Below, in pieces: positions 1-12,275 of a stretch of 64,000 bases of DNA. A program made the translations under genes and the position numbers. This DNA comes from Dictyophora rubrovolvata (taxonomy: Eukaryota > Basidiomycota > Agaricomycetes > Phallales > Phallaceae), in assembly GCA_029959195.1 (NCBI GenBank), contig CP114121.1, forward strand, positions 1,302,001 through 1,366,000. The letters are read 5' to 3'. Within the stretch, counting starts at the first letter, position 1, and every line of letters begins with the position of its first letter. The notes beneath the pieces are model-generated. The model worked only from the letters and a program-made list of their open reading frames with translations. It was not told the origin of the DNA and did no database searches.

Positions 1-236
1 AGCAACGTCAAAAGACCTGCAAACGATAGCATACTTGAAGGGGGCTTGCCAATATTAAAGAACGTGAGCAAAATAATGAAAGAAGGAGGGAGATTATAGA
101 GAACGAAATCGAATACTCCAGATTTATATACCTACACCTGGCTGGGTTCGAAAACAAAATCTTGAGAAAACGAAAAAGTAGGAAGATGACACAAGGCGAT
201 ATCCAACGCATTTTCAGACAAAACACACAAACTCAT
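1..236 (-). CDS. Possible 5' end of a gene running off the left edge (partial)
   Basis: On the minus strand an ATG at 236 opens a 33-codon stretch (236-138) ending in CAG before a GTGTAG donor-like site. A later AAG acceptor would continue in frame to the window edge. The short peptide (MSLCVLSENALDIALCHLPT...) has balanced composition but matches no family I know. Only about 50 residues are visible, so this may be chance. I list it because the phase is kept across the putative intron. Confidence 0.22.
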
Positions 237-853
237 ACCTGGATTAGATTATTAAAATAGCATATATTCCAATTTACGCAACATCAATTTTTTTGCGAGG
301 AGACGTATACCACTGGTGGGGATAAAGTGGAATTCCTAGAACAGTGGTGAGCTCGGAACAAGCTCGCAACTTGCCGGGTCAACAATTGTCAATAAGCCAG
401 AGTTATTCGACAATATGCAACTTGGTGGCAGCTCCAATTACTAGCAAAAATGATTAGTGAGTAAATCACGGATAACGATTTTTCACCAGGGCGAGTGAAA
501 CAACAGCTTACTATTAACTCGATCGTGATCTGGTGACAATACCCTACTAATAGGTGTACCTTGCCAAATCCCGCGTAAAGTTTGTTTTCAGTGGTGTGAA
601 TAAAGTCCGTAAAGTCTAAATTTTGTCAATCAATGCTTTCTTGTGTTATCTTCGAACATAATATGGATTGAACGTATGGCCGTTCTGTTTAAGCACGACC
701 GAATGAAGTTGAGACTGAAGAACACACTATGAACGTCGCCTGAGTGTAATTTATTTCTTCTGAAAAAGAGATGAATTCATCCTAAAGAGTAAACAACACA
801 CCACGGTCGAGAATGTTGAACGTGAATGTCACGTTTGACATTTAGTTCTAACT
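237..853. other. Intergenic, no gene seen
   Basis: No open frame with coding character and no RNA gene recognised. It probably holds upstream regulatory sequence of the flanking genes. Confidence 0.5.
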
Positions 854-1209
854 ACTGGAAGCAAACGTCCATAAGGTCGCCTTTGTCAAGCTGTCCGTCG
901 TCCCAAAAGACCTTGGACACGGGTGTTATTCGGACACATACCAGCCTTCAGAATGCGGCATTTCAGATAACAGATAGTAGGCTAATGAACGCTTTGGGAA
1001 CATTTCCCGGCTTTCCTTTGTCTTTCTGGCTTCAGACAGAGTCAAACAGAGGAAAAGTTGCTGTCAGACAAAGGAAAGGGTAAAGTCCTTAGCTTGTTCA
1101 TTATCCACAGAAATGCGTCCAGATAATGCCAGTGTCCAAGGTCTTTCGGGACAATGGATAGAGTGACAAGAGTGACCATGTCCTACTAGTGCCGCCGTTT
1201 GCTCCAGTG
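854..1209. repeat. Imperfect inverted repeat (fold-back), MITE-like
   Basis: Two arms pair in opposite orientation. The left arm (about 854-950) contains AAAGACCTTGGACAC and the right arm (about 1110-1209) contains GTGTCCAAGGTCTTT. Outer blocks also match: ACTGGAAGCAAACG on the left against CGTTTGCTCCAGT on the right. Near the centre TTTCCTTTGTCT pairs with AGACAAAGGAAAG. The arms look roughly 70-80% similar by eye. No clear target duplication was found. It ends about 75 bp before the SLU7 start codon. It may be an old non-autonomous element or an eroded palindrome. Confidence 0.5.
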
Positions 1210-1285
1210 TACAATCGTTGTCAGACCGGGATGAGCTGAGTTTCAAACTTGTCGAACCATCCATACACTTGCCATACACGCAGCA

Positions 1286-3198
1286 ATGGCAACAGCTAGT
1301 ACCTCAGGTAATTGTATTTCTAGTATAGTTTGACTGATACTAATATTCGAATTTCAGCAATCGGAAAACTCTCCAGAGAGGAGTTTCGTCGTCAGAAAGA
1401 TCTTGATGCCGCCCGAAAGGCCGGTACGGCACCAGCTGCTGTGGATGAGGAGGGGAAACCGATTAATCCTCATATCCCGCAATACATTTCACAGGCACCC
1501 TGGTATCTTGACAGTGGACAACCTTCTTTAGCCCATCAGCGACGAGCACAAGAAGCTGCCAGTCCGTTGGACAACTGGTATCAGCGAGGCCAAAAAGCTG
1601 GTCCCGCCGCCACCAAGTATCGAAAGGGTGCATGCGAAAATTGCGGTGCTTTAACCCACCACCGCAAGGATTGCATGGAACGCCCTCGCAAAAAAGGTGC
1701 AAAATATACCGGGAAAGATATTCAGGCAGATGAAGTGATTCAAGATATACAAGCCGGTTATGCTGCCAAACGAGACCGCTGGAACGGATACGACCCTACG
1801 GAATACCAACAAATCTATGAGGAATATGCAGCAGTTGAGGCAGCTCGTCAGAAGCTTCGGGAAGAAGAGATCGATAACCAAACAACAACCGATCTCGCTG
1901 CTGTGCGGAAGGTTGCCAAAGCCAAGACGGGAGCGGACGATGAATTTGGTTCCAGTGATGACGAGAATGAAGATGAAGACAAGTATGCGGATGCAGCTGA
2001 CGCTGTTGGTCAGAAAATGGATACAAAGACACGGATAACGGTCCGAAATTTGCGTATACGTGAAGATACTGCCAAATACCTGCGCAATTTAGATCCAGAT
2101 AGTGCATATTATGATCCCAAAACCCGTTCGATGCGTGAAGCACCTGATCCTACTACCTCAGCGGAAGAGGTTTGCTGTCTATTATCGGGCTATGATACAT
2201 AATACTGATATTGTTAAAGGCTTTATTCGCAGGAGACAACTTCCTTCGTCACACTGGTGAGGCTACCGACTTTGAAAAACTTCAACTATTTGCTTGGCAA
2301 TCCGCTGCACGGGGAAATGATGTGAACCTTCATTCAAATCCGACTGCTGGAGAGATTCTTCATCAGGAATATAGAGAGAAGAGAAATATGCTGAAGGACA
2401 AAAACAAAGTCAGCGTTTTGGCCAAATATGGTGGAGAAGAGTATCTCCAACGTGCGCCTAAAGAATTATTGGCAGGACAGACGGAGGAGTATGTTGAGTA
2501 CTCAAGAACCGGGCAAGTTATCAAGGGCAAGGAAAGAGTCAAGAATCGGTCCAAATACGCAGAAGACGGTAAGGAGAATTACATATATATTGCGTATGAT
2601 GTTGACCTTCGACAGTACTCATCAATAATCATACAAGTGTATGGGGATCGCATTACGATGTTTCAATGGGACAATGGGGTTATGGTTGCTGTCATTCGAC
2701 GATCCACGCTTCTTATTGTGCGGGCGAAGCGGGAATTTCAGCCGCGCAGTCTTCGACCGCGCAGAGCCTTCTTGCGACGTTGGTACCTACTGAAAATGGT
2801 CGCTCACTAGTGGAGCAACACAATGAAAATATACCTCAGAAGAAGAGGGATAACCTAAAAGAGGCCGATGAACCGTCGTCACTACTAAAAAAACACCTCG
2901 GGGAAGGAAGCATTCAGCTCGACAAGGACAGGCTAGCAAACGCCATTAAGGCAGAACGAGAGAGAAAACGGAAAGGCATCAGTACAGAAGGTGACGATAT
3001 GTCATTTGGAAAACGTAGGAAGCATACCGAAGGTCTTTCGAGCCGAAGTGAGGAGTTGACAGAAGAACAATTAGGTATGTGGAATTTTGCTATTAATTGC
3101 ACGTATCTTAATATCATTTCGCAGAGGCATACTTACGGATAAAACAAGCTGGTCGCGAGGACCCAATGTATAACTATGTTGACAAGGAAGTTGAATAA
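1286..3198 (+). CDS. SLU7: SLU7, second-step pre-mRNA splicing factor
   Basis: The protein (571 aa) acts in 3' splice-site choice in the second catalytic step of the spliceosome. Exons: 1286-1307, 1358-2169, 2220-2568, 2616-3074, 3125-3198. The joined frame is unbroken. A CCHC zinc knuckle ([14 protein letters not shown], about residues 100-113) is the family hallmark, followed by [15 protein letters not shown]. The [22 protein letters not shown] and NNHTSVWGS motifs and [12 protein letters not shown]...YCAGEAG are all typical of Slu7. A lysine- and arginine-rich tail ends in EAYLRIK...DPMYNYV. Exon 1 is only 22 nt, and joining it gives [17 protein letters not shown], so the true ATG lies upstream of the long open frame. 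Length fits the family. Confidence 0.96.
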
Positions 3199-3376
3199 TA
3201 TTATGTATTACACTCTATGTAGCAATATTGTAATGCATGTAACTTTGATCTTCTACCGTGAGATCTAGTCACCACGCGGCGGATGCTTTTTTTGATGTTT
3301 GACATTGAGAGCGCTACTAGTATGCCATGGAATCCTGAAGTAGTGAAGGATCCTTTTCACCTTCTTTCCCCGCATC

Positions 3377-4375
3377 ATGCCAGAATTCAGTGGGACCTGG
3401 CTAATTCCCATCGTCTCCATACTTTCTTTACGTTTTCTCATTTCAAATGTTTTCCAGCTGGATAATCCTAGTGCAGACAATCTCCTGAAGGGGCTGTTGC
3501 AAGGAACTCTGATGTACCAAGCTTTCCTTTCCACAAATCAGTTAATAACCATTGCCTTTGGGTTGGCAGTTGTCGGAAGGCTCGTGCAAGACTTTCTAGT
3601 GCAACAAGATACTTGGAAACTTGCAAGCACCACCATAGGTTTCGCGTTTGGGGTGTTACTGGCGGATGTTGTATCATACATTTATAACGACGAAGAGTGG
3701 AGCATCTTTACGGTTATTGACGAATACACTACTAGTACAACCAGCAAGGAGTCTCGCTCACACCGCCATCCGGCACGTCGGCGTGTCAGCGAGCCGCGTC
3801 GGATTGAAGACATGCCATCTCTTCACGAGGAGGTCTCCAGTATCGACTCGCAGTCCCACCTCGGTGATCAGGTCTTGCCCGAGTTTGAGAAAGAGATAGC
3901 GAGACTACGCGCCAAGGCGCTTGATGCTGCTGGACAAAGTCGAAGATGTCGCGAGGAGAGGAAATGGGCACTATCGCAAGGAAATCTAGCTAGAGCGTTT
4001 CAACTTCGCTGGCAGATCAAAAAGTATCGCGCGTTGGCACTGAGTTTCACCCGCGAAGCTGATCAAAAACTGATAGAAAGTGGGTTGAAGTATTGTAAAG
4101 TAGCTGCATATTTTTCTTGGGTTAGCTGACAGTATATTTGTTCAGACGATAGGGCGAAACGCGGATTGTCGTCTATCGGAGGAAACTCTCAGGCTGTTGA
4201 ACGACAGGGTCCCGTTCCATATGTGCAAGTCGTAGTAGAGAGTGGCCAAGACCGCGATCGCGACCACAACCCTCAAGTACATGGATCAAAATCAAACGAG
4301 TATTTTATAGAGACAACTTCGCGCGGGACTAACGTGCACGACATTTCCAGGTACAAAACAGAAAGTAGAAGGTGA
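3377..4375 (+). CDS. Hypothetical protein, N-terminal membrane segments and basic helical C-terminal half
   Basis: I do not recognise this protein. Exons 3377-4094 and 4146-4375 give 315 aa. The alternative donor at 4080 also keeps frame. Residues about 6-28 (a hydrophobic run after MPEFSGTW) and about 58-100 (ITIAFGLAVVGRL, TTIGFAFGVLLADVV) look like two or three membrane segments. They are followed by a serine- and arginine-rich acidic linker. A strongly helical block (about 175-240) is rich in Arg and Ala (REERKWALSQGNLARAFQL); it resembles the charged helix found before Smr domains, but no Smr domain follows. The C-terminal exon is low complexity. It lies tandem with SLU7, 178 bp downstream. 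A membrane-anchored adaptor is possible, but that is inference only. Confidence 0.7.
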
Positions 4376-4753
4376 TTTGGTACATTAGATTGGGGATCAA
4401 TCTTTGGTTAAGGCTTTGATTTTCGTCCAGCTTTTATGTTGTCCCTGGAGCAGGAAATCGACATACTGTAGCCGCTAGTAATCGCCCCGGGGGGCCCGAA
4501 AGCCCTCCCACCTCGGATACCTGGTCGCGTCAATTGGACTGAACGCAGTTTACTAGTAGTTATGCTATTGCTACCATTTACTTCCCTGAGAAATAACAAT
4601 AGACTGTTTGAGAGTAATACCTGGTTATATACTTAGCATCTTTGATAGTCAAATACGCGTTCAAACTTCAATACGTGTTATGATCGAACGCCATCGGAGT
4701 TTCCCGCTGTATCCGACGCATTCATTGTTTTTCTATCTTTGAAACAACACAAA
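4376..4753. other. Intergenic, no gene seen
   Basis: Spacer between two plus-strand genes. It should hold the terminator of one and the promoter of the next. A short GC-rich patch (CGCCCCGGGGGGCCCG near 4480) stands out, but I can assign no function. Confidence 0.5.
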
Positions 4754-6656
4754 ATGGTTCAAGATGAACAAGCAACAGCATTTCTAAACTGGTTCACGAA
4801 AAATGGTGGTACTCTCCATTCGGCTGTTGGGATTACGCAATTCCCGGGAATGGGTCGTGGTGCTGTTGCTCTGGAAGATATAGAGGTTGTTCACGCTGGC
4901 AATGGCCAAGCTTCGAGTCTCAACGATCAACTGAAAAACAGATTCACAGAAAAATACTATCCTTTTTACTATACCACGATCATTGACATTATCTCTAAGG
5001 ACTTGCACACTTCCTCAAATATTTGGTGACAAGGCATGGAAGAAACATCATTTACACCGCGGTTGGGTTGGCTTAATTTTATGCCTGATGTGGGAAAAGA
5101 CTAATGGCGAAGAGGGGAAATGGCATAACTACCTTCGTTAGGAGACGAATATCGTCTTTCATATTTCTAGTTCTCATATTTATTTACAGAAACGTTACCC
5201 TCAACATTTAACACCCCAATGTTTTGGGATCAAGAGGATCTCGCCGAATTGAAAGGCACTTCAATGGACGGTCAGTGTTCCTGCATGCTTTGGAACTAAG
5301 ATGTTTGTTTGACATTTTTTTAGACAAAATTGGCAAGAAGCAAGCGGAGGACGACTATAACGAAGTACTGCTCCCTGCTATCAAAGTCAGTGTTTAGCAT
5401 ATTGTTCCATGCGTTCCCAAGCTTCACATCGTCTCCTTGCAGACTCGTCCAGATCTTTTTGATCCGAATTCATTGTCTACGCACTATTCGCTTGAACAAT
5501 ATCATTTAATGGGCAGTCGCATCCTGTCTAGAAGTTTTCATGTGGAGGAGGATCTTGACGAGGACGATGAAGCTGAGGGTGAACTGGTCCCGGAGCCGCA
5601 TGCAACTGAAGATGAAATGGACCAAGATGATGACGACAACGATATGGACTACGACAGTGACGAGGAAAATTCTGCTGACGTAGCAATGGTACCCATGGCA
5701 GATATACTGAACGCGCAATACAAATCCGAAAACGTTAGTCTCTGTATTCGAGTTCAAGGGCAAACCTGATCATATCCTGTTCTTAGGCCAAACTTAGTTA
5801 CGAATCTAGGAATCTAGAAATGATTGCTACCAGAGATATAAAAAAGGGCGAACAAATTGTGAATCACTGTTTTGTGTATCTTCTATTCTATTAATTCTTT
5901 CATATCCCAGTTTAATACATACGGCGACCCTCCTAATTCAGATTTGCTGCGTCGCTACGGGCATGTAGATTTATTAGAGTTGAATGACGGTATTATCGGG
6001 AACCCGGGAGATGTCGTGGAAATCCGAGCCGATCTCGTCGTCGATGCTTTCAAACAACTGAAAGTCACAGACCAGAAAATATTTCAGCGGATCGATTGGT
6101 GGTTAAACAGAGGAGACGAGTTTGTGACCTGCCTTTTTTTTGATGTTACCAATTGACATAATAGCATAACAGTGTCTACAATTTCGGAATGGAAGACAGT
6201 GAGATAAAGACTCCTGGAGAACTGATTTCCTTCATACGCGTGCTTATTATACCTGATGCTGAGTGGTCAAAGACTCAGACCAAGGGGAAAATACCGAAAT
6301 CAAAGATGGATTCGGAGGTAGCCGACATTTTGAAAAGAACTTTGGAACTGCGATTAAAACAATATCAAACAACATTGGAGGTGAGTGTTGGTCTATGAAA
6401 AACGTGCACTGAAGTCATACTGAATTCTTATATTGTTTTACAGGAAGACCAGAGCTTACTCCAAACAAAAATGTCGGAGAATAAACGACTTGCTGTCATA
6501 GTGCGCATGGGAGAGAAAAGGATATTGCAGTGCGCTTTACAGACGTTGTCATTGACAGCAGGAGCTACTCCTGGAGAAGACGCCCGTAAAACTCAAAAGC
6601 GAGTTGCTAGTAACTCTTTCGAACGGGGTGCTCTAAAAATACCGAAAATCCAGTGA
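4754..6656 (+). CDS. SET-domain lysine methyltransferase, SETD6/RKM4 type
   Basis: Predicted 488-aa AdoMet-dependent protein lysine methyltransferase. Yeast RKM4 methylates ribosomal protein L42, while animal SETD6 has other targets, so the substrate here is open. Nine exons: 4754-4885, 4950-5136, 5190-5270, 5324-5385, 5443-5733, 5787-5858, 5911-6123, 6165-6380, 6444-6656. The order of motifs is that of the split-SET family: FPGMGRGAVALEDIE, then ILFTIPRSLTLS, GWVGLILCLMWEK, MADILNAQ, and finally FNTYGDPPNSDLLRRYG near the end of SET. A Rubisco-LSMT-like helical C-terminal domain follows. A long acidic insert of Asp and Glu (about residues 190-235) splits the SET halves. The intron at 6124-6164 is short (41 nt) and is the least certain junction. 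Confidence 0.88.
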
Positions 6657-6953
6657 ACTTGATTTTTGCCGTGCAATTATCGTCGAACCAGGACCTGTAG
6701 CTGTAACTGTACACCTCTCAGGGCATTTTACTAGGCCAACCAGATCTCGCGAGCAGTGATATCTTTCGATGCAGCACTTATTAGTAAACAATTGCAAAGC
6801 CGTCAAGTTGATATTAAATATTAGTAAAAGCGATGTGAAAATAAATTTTGGATTCAATATGCTGAGTAATGTTAATGCGAAGGCTTGAACCCGGAGGTGC
6901 CAAGAGCGGTACTACTCGAAGCGCCCACTTGAACATCTTTCGTTGCCACCATT

Positions 6954-8543
6954 ATGTCTGTTTTGACTGAGTCGCAGAATATACAACCATTATTCACATG
7001 CATATCATGTTCTATAGGGTTTATGACAGCAGAGGAACAGAGTGAGTCGTTCATATATTACTTTTTTGGTTTCGTACTTACTCGACATTGTAAAGGAACC
7101 CATTACCGGTCAGATCACCACCGGTATAATATGAAGGTATTTTTCATTATATTATTACATGGCGGGGTTTTGAACACATATTTCTAGCGACGTATTGCTT
7201 CTCTCCCTCCAATCAGTGCAAGCGTATTTAACGAAAAGGTATTAACACGTCGAGTGGAAACTGCGGTTACAGCTACACCCAAGGGGACTACTTGTGAGGT
7301 CTGCAAGTAAGGGCCTTTCTAGCATTTCCCATTTAGTTTGTTGATGTAATGCCGTTCTTTTAGTAAAACCTACTCCACTGAGAATGCTTACCGTTCGCAC
7401 CTTCTCTCAAAAAAGCACAAAGAAACTGAACTCAAAATGCTGAAAAACCCTAGGCTAGAGATATCTAGGAAAGAAAAGGGGCCGGATGCTAGCGAAGGTG
7501 ATCCCGAGCCATTAAATCCCTCCATTATCACTTTGCAGGCTGATGTCGAGCCGTCAGTTGTGAATTCAGACTTGAAAGCGACTGAGGAGGAAGAACGTGG
7601 CGAATGTCCCGAAGAAGAAGAAGAAACCGATTCTATTGATGCAAAGATTGCTGCCTCACGACGTCCATTGTCTTCGAATTCGTGTTTATTCTGTCCTCAC
7701 CAATCGAGTTCGGTTGAACTCTCACTAGAACATATGACACGACAACACTCATTTTTCATCCCCGACATTGATTATTTGCGGGATACAGAAGGCCTGTTGG
7801 CATGTCTGGGAGAAAAAGTGGTTATCAAAAATATTTGCCTCTATTGTAACAGCAGAAGTCGGGAGTTCCGATCCAAAGATGCTGTTTGGAAGCACATGAC
7901 TGATAAAAGTCATTGTAAAATTGCTTACGATAGCCAGAAGGACAGATTGGAGATCTCTGACTTCTATGATTTTTCGTCGAGTTATCCGGATGCTGCTAAA
8001 CAAGCCTCGAGAAGTCGACAGAAACCAAGTGTAGCCGTGATAAAGGAGTCGGAGGATAACGATGATAGTGATGGTGACTGGGAAGACGTGGAAGACGATG
8101 GTACTGAAGAGGCAACGTCAAATGAAGAGGAAGAAGTGGAAGAGTTACCTCGGAGTCAGATCACATATGGGGATTCAGAATATGAATTGGTGTTACCGTC
8201 AGGAGCTCGTATTGGTCATCGCTCTTTACAGCGTTACTATGCGCAATCTTTTTCGTCATACCGACCTGTCACTGAAAATCCCAACTCTGGAGCAGCCATA
8301 GTCCGTCGATTGCTGACAGATAAACGGTCTGACTTGATTCCTGTCAAAGGAGGTTTTGGCGCGTTCGGTTCCGGCACACAAGTCATTAAAGCCCGTAATC
8401 GCGGTGAAGCACGCGAGGCTGGCCGTCATATACGTGAATTTCGCGACCAGAAGCGTAAGGAAGATTACAAGACTCGGGTCGCATTCGTTCATAACCATCA
8501 GAAGCACTTCCGCGATCCATTGTTACAGGTGAGACTCGGGTAA
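6954..8543 (+). CDS. REI1: REI1-like C2H2 60S ribosome biogenesis factor
   Basis: Cytoplasmic pre-60S maturation factor of the Rei1/Reh1/ZNF622 family (475 aa). Exons 6954-7041, 7096-7136, 7188-7306, 7364-8543. Four C2H2-type fingers are visible: CISC...HYRSDHHRYN, CEVCNKTYSTENAYRSH, CLFCPHQ...HMTRQH and CLYCNSR...HMTDKSH. The order and spacing are diagnostic, as are HRYNMKRRIASLPPIS after the first finger and the conserved tail HFRDPLLQ. An acidic patch (EDNDDSDGDWEDVEDD) precedes the LPSGARIGHRSLQRYY block. The stop at 8541-8543 follows LLQVRLG. Splicing at the GTGAGA there and ending two codons later, near 8670, is an alternative, but that intron would be unusually long. Confidence 0.93.
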
Positions 8544-9386
8544 ACTTTACCCTGTTCAAGCAATTGATGTATTTTGACAGTGAGAGCTGAACACCACCAA
8601 ACGTTATTCCGCTCAATCTGGGGGTTTGTTTTTTTCTTAAAATTTATTCATTTCAACCGTTGTAGAAATGACGCGGGAACGGAGGGATCTCCGCTCGAAT
8701 ATACAAATATACTTAACATAGACAAACTAACATGAATCCCTGCGCAGTGATTTCTGATCAACCTGAAAGTTCGATCTCGTGTCGGAGCTGCTTAGCGAGG
8801 AGACCGTGTTCGGGTTCGAAGAAGGGACAATATAATTGCTGATGCGAGTGTCTCATGGACCCCGGATTCTGTCTTTAACCTCGCTACAGTTACTCCGTCG
8901 ATTTTCAGTCTCAAGGCCACCAGAGATGGCCGGTGTGGCTGAAGGCGGTTAAGACAACAGCGCGGCTCTAGTTCACCGAACTCAAAATTTCATCACTTAT
9001 ACCAAGCTGAGAATCCGAAGGTTTTGAGAAATGAATGCTTGATCTTCCATAAGCCTGCGCCTGCGCATTCTAAGTCGTCGACTCGGAATACTCATTCTCA
9101 CGTGGCGCTCGCGTGGAATTAATGTGTCAGACTCAGAACGCAGAAACTTCGCACACCCGCAGCTCGTTACGTTTTTAAGAATAATTCTCTCAAGGGAAAA
9201 AGTTCAGGCAGTCGTTTCTGTTCATCTTGGTTCCATTACAATTGAAAAGAGATACAACAGGTACAGCACTTCAGCCTATATAACCATAAGGCAACATGGA
9301 ATAACATAATAAAAGAAAGCAAAAGAAAAATCATTAATTAAGGAATGTGGGTAAAAAAAGAAAAATAGTGGACTTCGGAGAGTAGG
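8544..9386. other. Convergent intergenic region
   Basis: Lies between the 3' ends of REI1 (plus) and ERT1 (minus), so it should hold two terminators. No coding frame. A stretch at about 8925-8985 looks slightly tRNA-like at one end but does not fold; see the rejected items. Confidence 0.5.
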
Positions 9387-11971
9387 CTATAAGAGAGGCA
9401 GCCATTGACCTAATTGCATCGCTCATTTCAGCTCATTACGCACTACATTCAATATTCGCTTACCTATGATGATACTCGGCAAGTCAAAGATATCTCTTCT
9501 GATGGAAAAGCAAAACGAACAAGGTACAACAGCCCCCGAAGGTTTTAGAAGTACGCACTGAGATATTACTGATTGCGTAGTATTCTCGAAGGCATGTGCT
9601 GCGAAATTCTCATAATATTCCACGGTTGACTGGTTTTCAAATAACTAAGAGTCGTGAATGTAACTGAGGAGTGATCTGCATGAATACACGTTGTCTCACC
9701 TCGAAGATATATTTGGTTTTGCCTAACAATTCTTCGCGCGTCCAATCGGTCAGCATCGTAAATTCGAACCCGACGAGGCAAATTTCTCCTGTTCGCCGCC
9801 AGACAACGGTTGGTGTACCGCCAAATGATATCAATTTATCCAGTTCCTAGTAATATAGCTGTTAGCGAGACCATACTAGAAAAACAGGAAAATAATAGTT
9901 CCATACAATTAGGGATCTCTGGAAGCATTTTTCCACGAAGATTTCGTCTTCTTCCGTGAGCGGCATTTGTAAAGCAATAAGGGAAGGTCGAACAATGGCA
10001 AGAGCCCGGACAACGCGTAAAATATCATTTTTGTCAAATCTAGAACGAGGTGTGAGAAAGAAAAGAAAAACACAAAAGATTAGTGAGAATAGCATATACC
10101 GTTCATGTAGGAATCGCATCAGTACATGGTAACCTTGTGTGTAATCGTAAGGTTTCTTAACAGTATCATAGACACTTGAACCAGGTTCGTGTAAATCGCC
10201 AAACGAAGATGTGCTGTAATTTTTGGCCCCGTATTGCATTTTGTAATCTGAATTATTAGGATTTCCCCATTGTGGTGTTTGATGTAGGTACGACGGGCGA
10301 TTACGAATAACGTGGCGCTGCCGAGTCGAATCCTGCTCTGACCGTGTCAGCTGATTAGCTTGATATGGAAAGATCGTTTCTCCCGGTGTCCCAGGAGAAG
10401 AATTCGACGGAGGCGGGGAAAGCGGTGGGAGGCCTTGCTGAGTCTGTACTGGCGGCTGCGATCCCCGGGACTGAGCATCAATCGAATAGGACAGTGCTGA
10501 TGAGGATTGTGGTGTACGCATGTAGGTGGACTCCAATGATTGCGGTTTTGTCATTTCATTCGAAGTTTGCTGACCCGTATTGACGTCCGACCAGGCAGGT
10601 TGTGAATAATGCATTTGGGCTTGGGGTTGATGAATGGTAGGAAGTGAATTCGTCGTGTGTATGGAAGTGGTCGATGTTGGAGATTGAAAAGAGCCCTGAC
10701 TGGCGGATTGTGTTTGTCCATGAGGAGAACGATAAGAGTTTGTGTTTGAGAAGGTAGATCGGGAATCAGTCGAGGGTTGTTGGTGCAAGAAAGAGGGTGT
10801 TATGATGGGCGATCTGACTTGCGGGGGGATTAGTTGATGGGATGTTGTTTGTGGCGGCAATGGCGGTGGAGGGGCGGGCCATCCTGGGTTTGCAAATTGT
10901 GGATATGAGCCATTGACAGTAGTAGGCTGGATAGATGTCTCTGCTGAAGGATGGCTTAATCGAGAATTTTCATCCGAAGGTCCAGGAGGGCTGGGATTGC
11001 CCAGGATCGCTGTGAGCATAGAGTATTCGAGATTGGCAGCTTCTGATCCAAAAGGATATGACGGATCAAGAGATAGATTGAAAAGAGGATCGGGATCGGG
11101 TGCATTAACTGGGAGCTCCTGTTCTTGTTTTGTTAACGAGGACGTTTGAGCTGCGCATGGGATCATGAATTGTCAGAAAGAGAGAAAAAAGAGTTTTTTT
11201 CCCCCTCTTGGTGGAAGACGATTGTGATCGAATTGTTAGACGTACAAGGATTAGGAGTGCTAACAACTGAAGCGGACTTTTCACGCGATTTGTGTTGATG
11301 CTGTTGTATCTTGAGGGCGGCTATACATTTGAATTGGAATTGAGATTGAGAGATTAGAGACGAAAGGAGAGAGAGTAAAACAAGGTGGGGGGAGGGAAGA
11401 AAAGAATCCGATGAATGGCAGCAGGAGGATATAATTCATGTGACGTACCGAGTTCCTCTTCATCCAGTAAATATTTGGCCTTCTTCCTGAGACCCTCAGT
11501 ACATTTATCCGCCAACCCGCGCTTTATACAGCGCTGACAAGGACGAGCTATATTGGATAGATATAGATAACTCAGGAACAGCGCGTCTACTGCCGGGGGT
11601 GGGGAAAGACACGTACAGTCATCGCAGGTCAAGTGGGCTTTTTGACAATGAAGGCAGGCCCTGTTTGCCTTTTTCTTTTTTGGAAGAACTTTGTGGGATG
11701 CATTGGCAGATCCAGAAGCTGCGTTCGGGGAGTTGTCGGCGTTGTCTTCTGTGACTGAGTTTCCACGTTTGCGCTTGGGTTTGAGCAGTCCGCGTTGGGA
11801 TCTTGGGGAGGGTGGATTGTCGTTATCGTTTAGAGAAGAAAGAGAAAGAGACGGATGTGGTGTGGACGATGAAGGCCCGGGCTCTACTGATTGTGAGGAG
11901 GGACCGGAATACCCGTTGGCATATTGCTGATTTGGGTAAAATCCGGTCGCAGTGAAATGTTGCGGAAGCAT
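9387..11971 (-). CDS. ERT1: ERT1/AcuK-type Zn2Cys6 regulator of gluconeogenesis with PAS domain
   Basis: Nuclear transcription factor (687 aa). Eight exons from 11971 down: 11971-11617, 11547-11449, 11320-11246, 11150-10100, 10039-9907, 9846-9700, 9644-9464, 9409-9387. The Zn2Cys6 cluster spans the first junction: [18 protein letters not shown] joins [15 protein letters not shown], six cysteines in the right spacing, followed by the family signature [17 protein letters not shown]. The middle is a long Ser/Pro/Gln-rich disordered part. The C-terminal PAS-like domain runs from [15 protein letters not shown] through [26 protein letters not shown] and [13 protein letters not shown] to the end IIIGQWLPLL. 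In ascomycetes AcuK/ERT1 drives PCK and FBP genes on non-fermentable carbon, and the same role is inferred here. It is divergent from MTQ1. Confidence 0.93.
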
Positions 11972-12275
11972 GGCTTAAACGGCGAATGTGAGACGGCAAT
12001 GGGACACGGCTGACGCGGCAAGTACGCGCTGCTCGACGTACTCGACAGTGAGCAAACAAGCGGAGGAGAACGAAAGGCGAGGACTGGATGAAGAAAGAAA
12101 AAGAGGGAACGATAGTCTGTCTTCGGCTGTTCCCCGTAATAATCGGCCGGCGTCTATTCACACATAGTCACTCTCTGTGGGCGGAACCAATTTGACAGGT
12201 CTGACAAAAATATAATTTTGCCCTCCTCTCATACATTTTTTATATATATCTTATAGATTCTATTACTCTTCTACA
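11972..12275. promoter_or_regulatory. Shared divergent promoter, ERT1/MTQ1
   Basis: The 304 bp between the two start codons must hold both promoters. An AT-rich tract (TATATATATC at 12241) lies about 30 bp before the MTQ1 ATG. No specific operator recognised. Confidence 0.55.

Noticed and set aside
8528-8670. Extra terminal exon for REI1 coding only Lys and stop
   Set aside because: It needs an intron of about 137 nt, far longer than others here; the direct stop at 8541-8543 is simpler.
8921-9000. tRNA-like stretch (GGCCGGTGTGGCTGAAGGCGG followed by TTAAGAC)
   Set aside because: The start resembles a Ser/Leu A box, but no anticodon stem pairs and no GGTTCGA B box follows at the right distance. 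The only B-box-like word (GGGTTCGAA near 8809) lies upstream.
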